Translations under genes and position numbers: made by a program
In this document: one piece after another, positions 58,806 to 64,000 of the stretch
Position numbering within the stretch: position 1 is the first letter of the stretch
How the letters are laid out: the number at the start of each line of letters is the position of its first letter
Assembly (NCBI RefSeq): GCF_900660495.1
Contig: NZ_LR214950.1
Location: 496,001-560,000 of the forward strand
Length of the DNA stretch: 64,000 nt
Source of the DNA: Mycoplasmopsis gallinacea
GTDB lineage: Bacteria; Bacillota_I; Bacilli_A; Mycoplasmatales; Metamycoplasmataceae
Reading direction: 5' to 3'
The notes under the pieces: model-generated
The model's database searches: none
What the model was told of the DNA's origin: nothing
What the model saw: the letters and a program-made list of their open reading frames with translations, nothing else

Positions 58806-58840
58806 ATTGTAAAGTAATAAAGTAATGAAGGGATATAAAT

Positions 58841-61303
58841 ATGAGTAAAAAAACTAAATTTATGAAACTTGCAGCAAGTGCAGCAGCAATCGGAATGCCT
58901 TTATTTGGTTTTGCTGTTTCTTGTGGGAATAAAGCAAGTGAAACTAATAAAGAAATAGTTATTGCGGTTGACGGGGTGCAAAAGGATTTTTATAATGAAG
59001 TTAAAGCTATTTTTGATAAATCTCAATCAGCAGCAAAAGGATTTAAAATCAGATTTATCGAAAAAGACGTTTTTGGTGCTTTAGATTTTGATGTTGCAGG
59101 TGCAACAGATACTAAAGTTGTTTCTGACATTTTCTGCGCTCCACAAGATAGAGTTACAACTCTTGTACAAAAAGGTTCTGTTGTTCCATTAGACGAATTT
59201 GATTCAGAGCTTTTTACTGAAGTTGCTAAACAACTTGGAGCAACTCCTCAAGAAGTAAAACAAATGAGATCATTCGGTCAAATTGATGGAATTAAAAAAG
59301 TTAAGAATATGATTACTCCAATTACCAAACTTTATGCTATTAGACATAATACAGAGGGAATTGTTCTTGCTTCTAATAAAACAGAATCAGAAACAAGAGC
59401 TGAACTTAAAAATCCAAATACCAATACTCTTGCTGAACTTGTAAAAGAAGGAAAAGCTATTTTTAGAATCCAAGACTTCTGATATGGAAATGGTGTTTTA
59501 GCTGGTGCTTTTAAACAAATTCAAGAAAAATACGCTAGCGAACTTACAGATGATTCAACAAACACTCCAGTTGATTTAATGAAGAAAATTCTTTATAACT
59601 CAGATGAACTTGCTAAAGCTTCATCAGGATTTATTCAAGCTTCGACAGCTGAAGGAGCACAAATTCCTGCAGATAAATATAATAAATATTTTAAAGAAGC
59701 ACTTGGAATTGTATCTAAAATTTATTACCCATTATGAGAGGCTGCTTACAAATTAAATGAAGCACAATTTGCTGAATCAGTTTGAGCTAAAAAAGGAATT
59801 TCTCAAGGTGATCTTAAAGCGGTATTAAGTAATGATATGGGTTCAGTTCAAAATAAAATATTTGAACTTATGAAAAATAACAAAATTAATTACGCTATTG
59901 TTGGTACTTGAGATATTCAAAACGCTCAACAAAGTGGTAATGCTCAATCATTTTTCAATGTTATAAATGTAACTGAAGAAAGTTCATATTTACAAGCAGC
60001 AGGTTCATGATCATACCTTATTAACATTAGAAATGCTAATGCATCAAAAGATAGAAGACAAGCTTTTAAAGAACTTATTAAAGCTATTTTCACTGTAGAT
60101 GCGTATAAAAAATACTTCAAAAAAGATTCAAAAGTTCCATTTGTTAGAAACATTCAAGCAGAACTTAAAAAATCTATTTTAAGAGACAATGCTGAATTAG
60201 ATAATGAAATACAATCATTAATGACAGAACTTGGATACACAAATATTGATGAATATAGAGTTGCTTTTGAAAAAGAACTTAAAACAGCACAGCAATATTC
60301 AAATATTTCTCTTTCTGATTGATCAACAGAAAATGATCACAATGATCCTCTTGCTGAAAGCAATCTTAAAAAAGCATCTTCAATTACTGAAACAATTACA
60401 GCATCAGGAATCATTACTCAAGATAATGTTAATGAAATATCAGCAAAAATTAAAGATCAAGTCGCTTTAAGAAACGCAGAAGCTGCTATTTTAGGTCTTA
60501 GTGACGTTGATAGGCTTACTGGTGATGGTCAAACATGACAACTTGGTAAAGAAATTGTTAAATTAGAATATATGAAATCACACCCAGAACTTGTACAAAA
60601 TAGTAATGAAGACACAATGACACTTCACGTAAGAAAAGTAGAAAAAGCAATTTTTGGAGCCAATGGTGATAATTCTGATGAAAAAGATGCTTTATATGAC
60701 AAAATCGCACAAGCAAACTTAGATGGTACACTTAATAATTTAATTCAAGAAGTTCAAAATAAAGCACTTGAATTTGCTAAACAAGCATCAACTAATTCAA
60801 ACGTAGATGAAGAAAAAGTGAAAAAAGCAGCTGAGTTATATTTCAATTCATATGTAAATACTGCTTTAATTAGACAATGATCAAAATCTCTTATTGAAAA
60901 TAATATGGCTCTTAAAAAGGACCAAACACCTTCAAATATTAAAGTTTCACAAGTTATTGAAAAAATCGCTAAATATGATAAATCATTATCAGTTAATGTT
61001 GTTTTAAATGTTCTTACATCAACAAAATCTCTTCAAGACAACGGTATCGGAATTTTAGAATCTCAAAGTGGTCGTATTGATGGGTCAAATCCACAATATG
61101 GTGTTGTTTGAGGAAACTGAAACGATCAAACATTTGGAAACAAAGTATGATTAGAATCACTTGCAAACCTTAACGGGGATAAAGAAATTAATTCAATTGA
61201 TAAATTCACAGATGCAGTTGCTTCAAAATTAAGTGATTTATTCTCTCAATCAGCAAATGCAATTAATGAATCTAATTCATCAACAAATGTTGTCATTAAT
61301 TAA
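58841..61303 (+). CDS. sugar ABC transporter substrate-binding lipoprotein
   Basis: Lipoprotein of 820 residues with lipobox FAVSC (Cys28). After it, KEIVIAVDGVQKDFYNEVKA, SDIFCAPQDRVTTLVQKGSVVPLDEF and later AAGSWSYLINIRNA follow the lobe and hinge pattern of maltose-binding proteins (family 1). It is about twice the usual MBP length: residues from about 470 onward form an extra helical, Lys/Asn-rich domain ending in a Ser/Asn-rich tail. TGA-coded Trp occur widely. It follows the amylase and precedes a membrane protein and a MalF-like permease on the same strand, so maltodextrins are the likely cargo. The ribosome binding site is GAAGGGAT. Confidence 0.82.
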
Positions 61304-61308
61304 TTTAA

Positions 61309-61824
61309 ATGCCTAAATTTAAAACTAAAATAAAAAAACCAGAGTTTTATACTTTATTATTCTTAATATTTTTATTTGTATTGTTGCTTTTAATATGGGT
61401 TTTAATTCCTTTTACAATTGGTTATAAAAAACCAGAATACGTCCCTTCTAAAACAGATTTATCAGAAGAAGAATTTTATTCAAAGTTAGGAAGCGAAATT
61501 GCTACTATTAAATTGCTTACATATATAGGAAACTCACTTATTCTAATCTTTTTTGTTGTGTACATTATTTTAGCAAGACACAAAATAAAATTAGGATATG
61601 GTTTTTTTATAACTTGAATAATAATTTTTATTATTTTATCAACAATGCCTTTTATCAGAGGTATTTCGCAAATGCATGTTATTGAACTTTGAGTTGGTTC
61701 ATTAATTACTGTTGTTAACATTTTATTAATTATTACTTTAAGTTATTTAACTTTTAAATTACATGTTGATCGTAAAATTCATAATTATCAATGATATAAA
61801 ATACATAAAGGAAAGGGAACATAA
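61309..61824 (+). CDS. small four-helix membrane protein in the sugar ABC operon
   Basis: Predicted protein of 171 residues, not recognised. Four hydrophobic segments (about 14-36, 64-86, 96-112 and 122-146) with short loops. No clear Shine-Dalgarno sequence; the ATG is 5 nt after the lipoprotein stop, so it is probably reached by coupled translation. Its stop overlaps the start of the permease gene (TAATG). The position inside the operon suggests a transporter-linked role, not proven. Confidence 0.75.
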
Positions 61825-64000
61825 TGGATAAACTGAAGTTATACAATTGATATGGCGAAGAATTTGATTTGATTGTTCCTGAAAATGGAGAAACTCTCAA
61901 AGCATATAAACATCAAGTTAATAATCTTTTTGATAGGCTTATAGATAATGTTAAAAATCGTGAAAAAATTGATAAAGACTTGTTTTTAAGAGCCAAAGCA
62001 AAAATTAACGATAATTTAAAGCGTGAATTAAATAGTCATAAAATTGCATATCAAAACAAAATTAAAGTTTTAAAAGACTCAATAAGCAATTTAAACTTTG
62101 CTAAGAGCATGACCAAAATGCTTAAGAAAGAATTATCTAAGCTTAGAAAAAGTAAAAATCAGTTACTTAAATATGCTAAAGATTTTGAATATTCACTTAC
62201 TAAAACAACTGATGAACTCGAAATCAAAAAAGATAAAATAAAAAACTTAATTAATAAAACTGCTCTTGATGAACATGAGTTATTTAAAAAATATGCTATT
62301 TTTTCAATTATTTTAATTTATATTCAAAAAAATGAAGATCGAGAATTCAAAATCGATAAAATCAAACAATATTTAGTTGATGCTGAAGTTAACTTTATAA
62401 ATAAATTAAATAATCCGGATCAATTTTTCAAAGATATTTATTTACAATTGGAACAAAAAAGATCTTATTTCTTAGAAAATCAATCACTTTTAAAAGAAAA
62501 ATATTTAAAAAGTTACAAATTGCAAAAACAACTTTACGAAAACGAAAAATACAACATAAAACTTTCAGCAAGACAGAAAATTTTAGAACTTGAATTTGAG
62601 TATAATGAAAAATTCGCTTCAAGCAGAAAAAAAGTCTATGAATATAGAGATGCAGCAAAAGAAAAAATTGCGAAGCATAAACAAGAAATTTTAAATGTTG
62701 AAAATAAAAATATTTCTCATCTAAAACAACTTAAAAGCAATGGAAAAGCCAATATAAAAACTCTTAAAATTGCTTATAAAAACAATTTGAAAAATATAAG
62801 TGCTAAAGCAATTGAACATATACAAAATAATTTTGCAGAATTTTTAAATAATAAATTCGAAGGTGAAAATTATGCTTCTTTATTTTTGGAAAATAAGAAT
62901 CTTAACCTGGTTCAAAAATCCGCTTCAAGTGAAGATTTAATTTTAATTAATATTGCTTATAAATATTATTTCAGCAAAACCAACTTATATGCTGTTAAAA
63001 AAGAGTATAAAAATCTTTTTAAAGCTAAATTTCTACAAAAACAGTCTGCAATACTTTCTAAATATACTTATGAAGGAAAATTCAAAAAAGAAGTTTCTGT
63101 CGCTTTAAATGAATATGTAATTGATAGTGATTCAACTAGATTAAAATTTTTAAACGAAAAAATTGAAGCTATATATGAGCTTGAAAAACTCAAAATTACT
63201 AATGCATTTGAAACTGAAAAACAAAATTATAAAAATAAAAAACAGATTCTTAAAAAAGAATATAAAAATCAATTAAAAGAATTAATAACCAAAAAGAAAA
63301 ATAAAGAAATTTCTGAGCAAGCTGTTAAAAACAAAAAAACAGAATATAAAATTTTATATAAAGAAGCTCTTTATTCTTTAAAACTTGAATCAAATGTTTC
63401 TAAAAATAAAGAAATTTTAAAAACAAGTTTTTGAAGAAAACTTGCTGAAAATAAGGTTAATCGAAAAATAAAAGAAAGTAAAATTAACGAAGCTCAAAAA
63501 TCTATCCCAACAGAATGTATTAAAACAATTAAGTTTTGAGCCTTTATTTTAGGATTTATTTTACCTGGGCTTCCTGAAATTATCTTCTTTAAGCAATATT
63601 TAAAAGGTGCTATTTTACTTATTGTTTCTACTTTAATTTATTCACTAATAATTCCATTTACATTTGGTGCTTATTGAGACAAAATGGGTGGAATTCCTGG
63701 TCTTAGCGACCTTGGTGCTAGTGTGCACCATTTAACAAAAAATAACTATAATTTTGCCGATGCTCGTTATTATCTTTTTGGTGGTGTTATTTCAGTTATT
63801 TTATTTGTAATGAGTTTTATTTACTTACTAGTCAGTGCAATTAGTGCTTATAGAGTTGCTAAATATATGCAACAAGGTTCAAGACCAAGTTTATGAAGTC
63901 ATACTAAATATTGATTAAATACTAGTGGTTTTCCTTGAATGATTTCTCTTGTTGGGTGAATTTTAATGATTTTTATCGTCGCAACTCCCGTTATCACTTC
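61824..64000 (+). CDS. MalF-like sugar permease with 565-residue coiled-coil N-terminus, partial
   Basis: The gene runs off the right edge; 725 residues are visible. Residues 1 to about 565 are hydrophilic and strongly helical, rich in Lys, Glu, Leu and Tyr (YKNNLKNISAKAIEHIQNN is typical), with heptad-like spacing and no signal peptide. Membrane segments begin at about 566 (FWAFILGFILPGLPEIIFF), then LLIVSTLIYSLIIPFTFGAYW and LFGGVISVILFVMSFIYLLV, in the arrangement of MalF-type permeases; the EAA loop lies outside the window. The identification of the permease rests on hydrophobicity and on position after the binding lipoprotein. The ATG overlaps the preceding stop. Confidence 0.7.

Overview
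The window is AT-rich and reads coherently only if TGA codes for tryptophan: eno, polC, ffh, uvrA and almost every other long gene are cut by TGA but stay open otherwise. With lipoprotein signal sequences, no cell-wall genes, a PolC-type replicase, giant Asn/Lys-rich surface proteins and degenerate IS1634-like fragments, this points to a mollicute of the Mycoplasma hominis/synoviae type. The species is not determined. No tRNA, rRNA or CRISPR array was seen.

Layout. 1-1.75 kb (minus): a membrane-anchored DUF31/MIP-like peptidase cut by the left edge and a multi-pass membrane protein. 1.8-3.8 kb (plus): a DUF4256 protein and enolase. 4.0-9.1 kb (plus): the operon dnaX-ybaB-recR-tmk-holB-rsmI, converging on serS through a shared bidirectional terminator. 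10.5-12.9 kb (plus): rpmH-rnpA-yidC. 13.2-17.8 kb (plus): a large modular surface metallopeptidase-like gene (proline-rich repeats, Ig-like, M60-like, PA14-like and discoidin-like regions) with one frameshift. 17.8-18.1 kb: decayed IS pieces. 18.2-24.0 kb (minus): a nucleoside-type ABC transporter (BMP lipoprotein, double ATPase, two permeases). 24.4-36.3 kb (plus): one continuous gene for a surface protein of about 3,962 residues. 36.4-37.1 kb: a second, oppositely oriented IS remnant. 37.1-44.1 kb (minus): trxB, lgt, hprK, uvrA, a hypothetical gene and plsY. 44.1-47.6 kb (plus): def, two membrane proteins and a DJ-1-like protein. 47.7-53.2 kb (minus): polC and cdsA. 53.3-56.1 kb (plus): a membrane protein and ffh. 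56.4-64 kb (plus): a maltodextrin module with a lipoprotein alpha-amylase, a sugar-binding lipoprotein, small membrane proteins and a MalF-like permease with a very long coiled-coil N-terminus, cut by the right edge.

How the parts fit. Housekeeping blocks (DNA replication and repair, translation, lipoprotein and phospholipid biosynthesis) alternate with surface and uptake loci. The most unusual material is in the 13-37 kb accessory region. Two unrelated surface genes there share a leader module: a hairpin followed by a conserved 22-nt box. The giant gene has a (TA)11 tract running straight into its -10 box. A 19-kb segment is bracketed by inverted IS ends. The ABC ATPase carries a transmembrane hairpin inside its second nucleotide-binding domain. 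Window-wide, at least six genes have TATAAT only 6-7 nt before the ATG and no Shine-Dalgarno sequence, which implies leaderless mRNAs. A strongly structured, possibly transcribed element lies at 56.2-56.4 kb.
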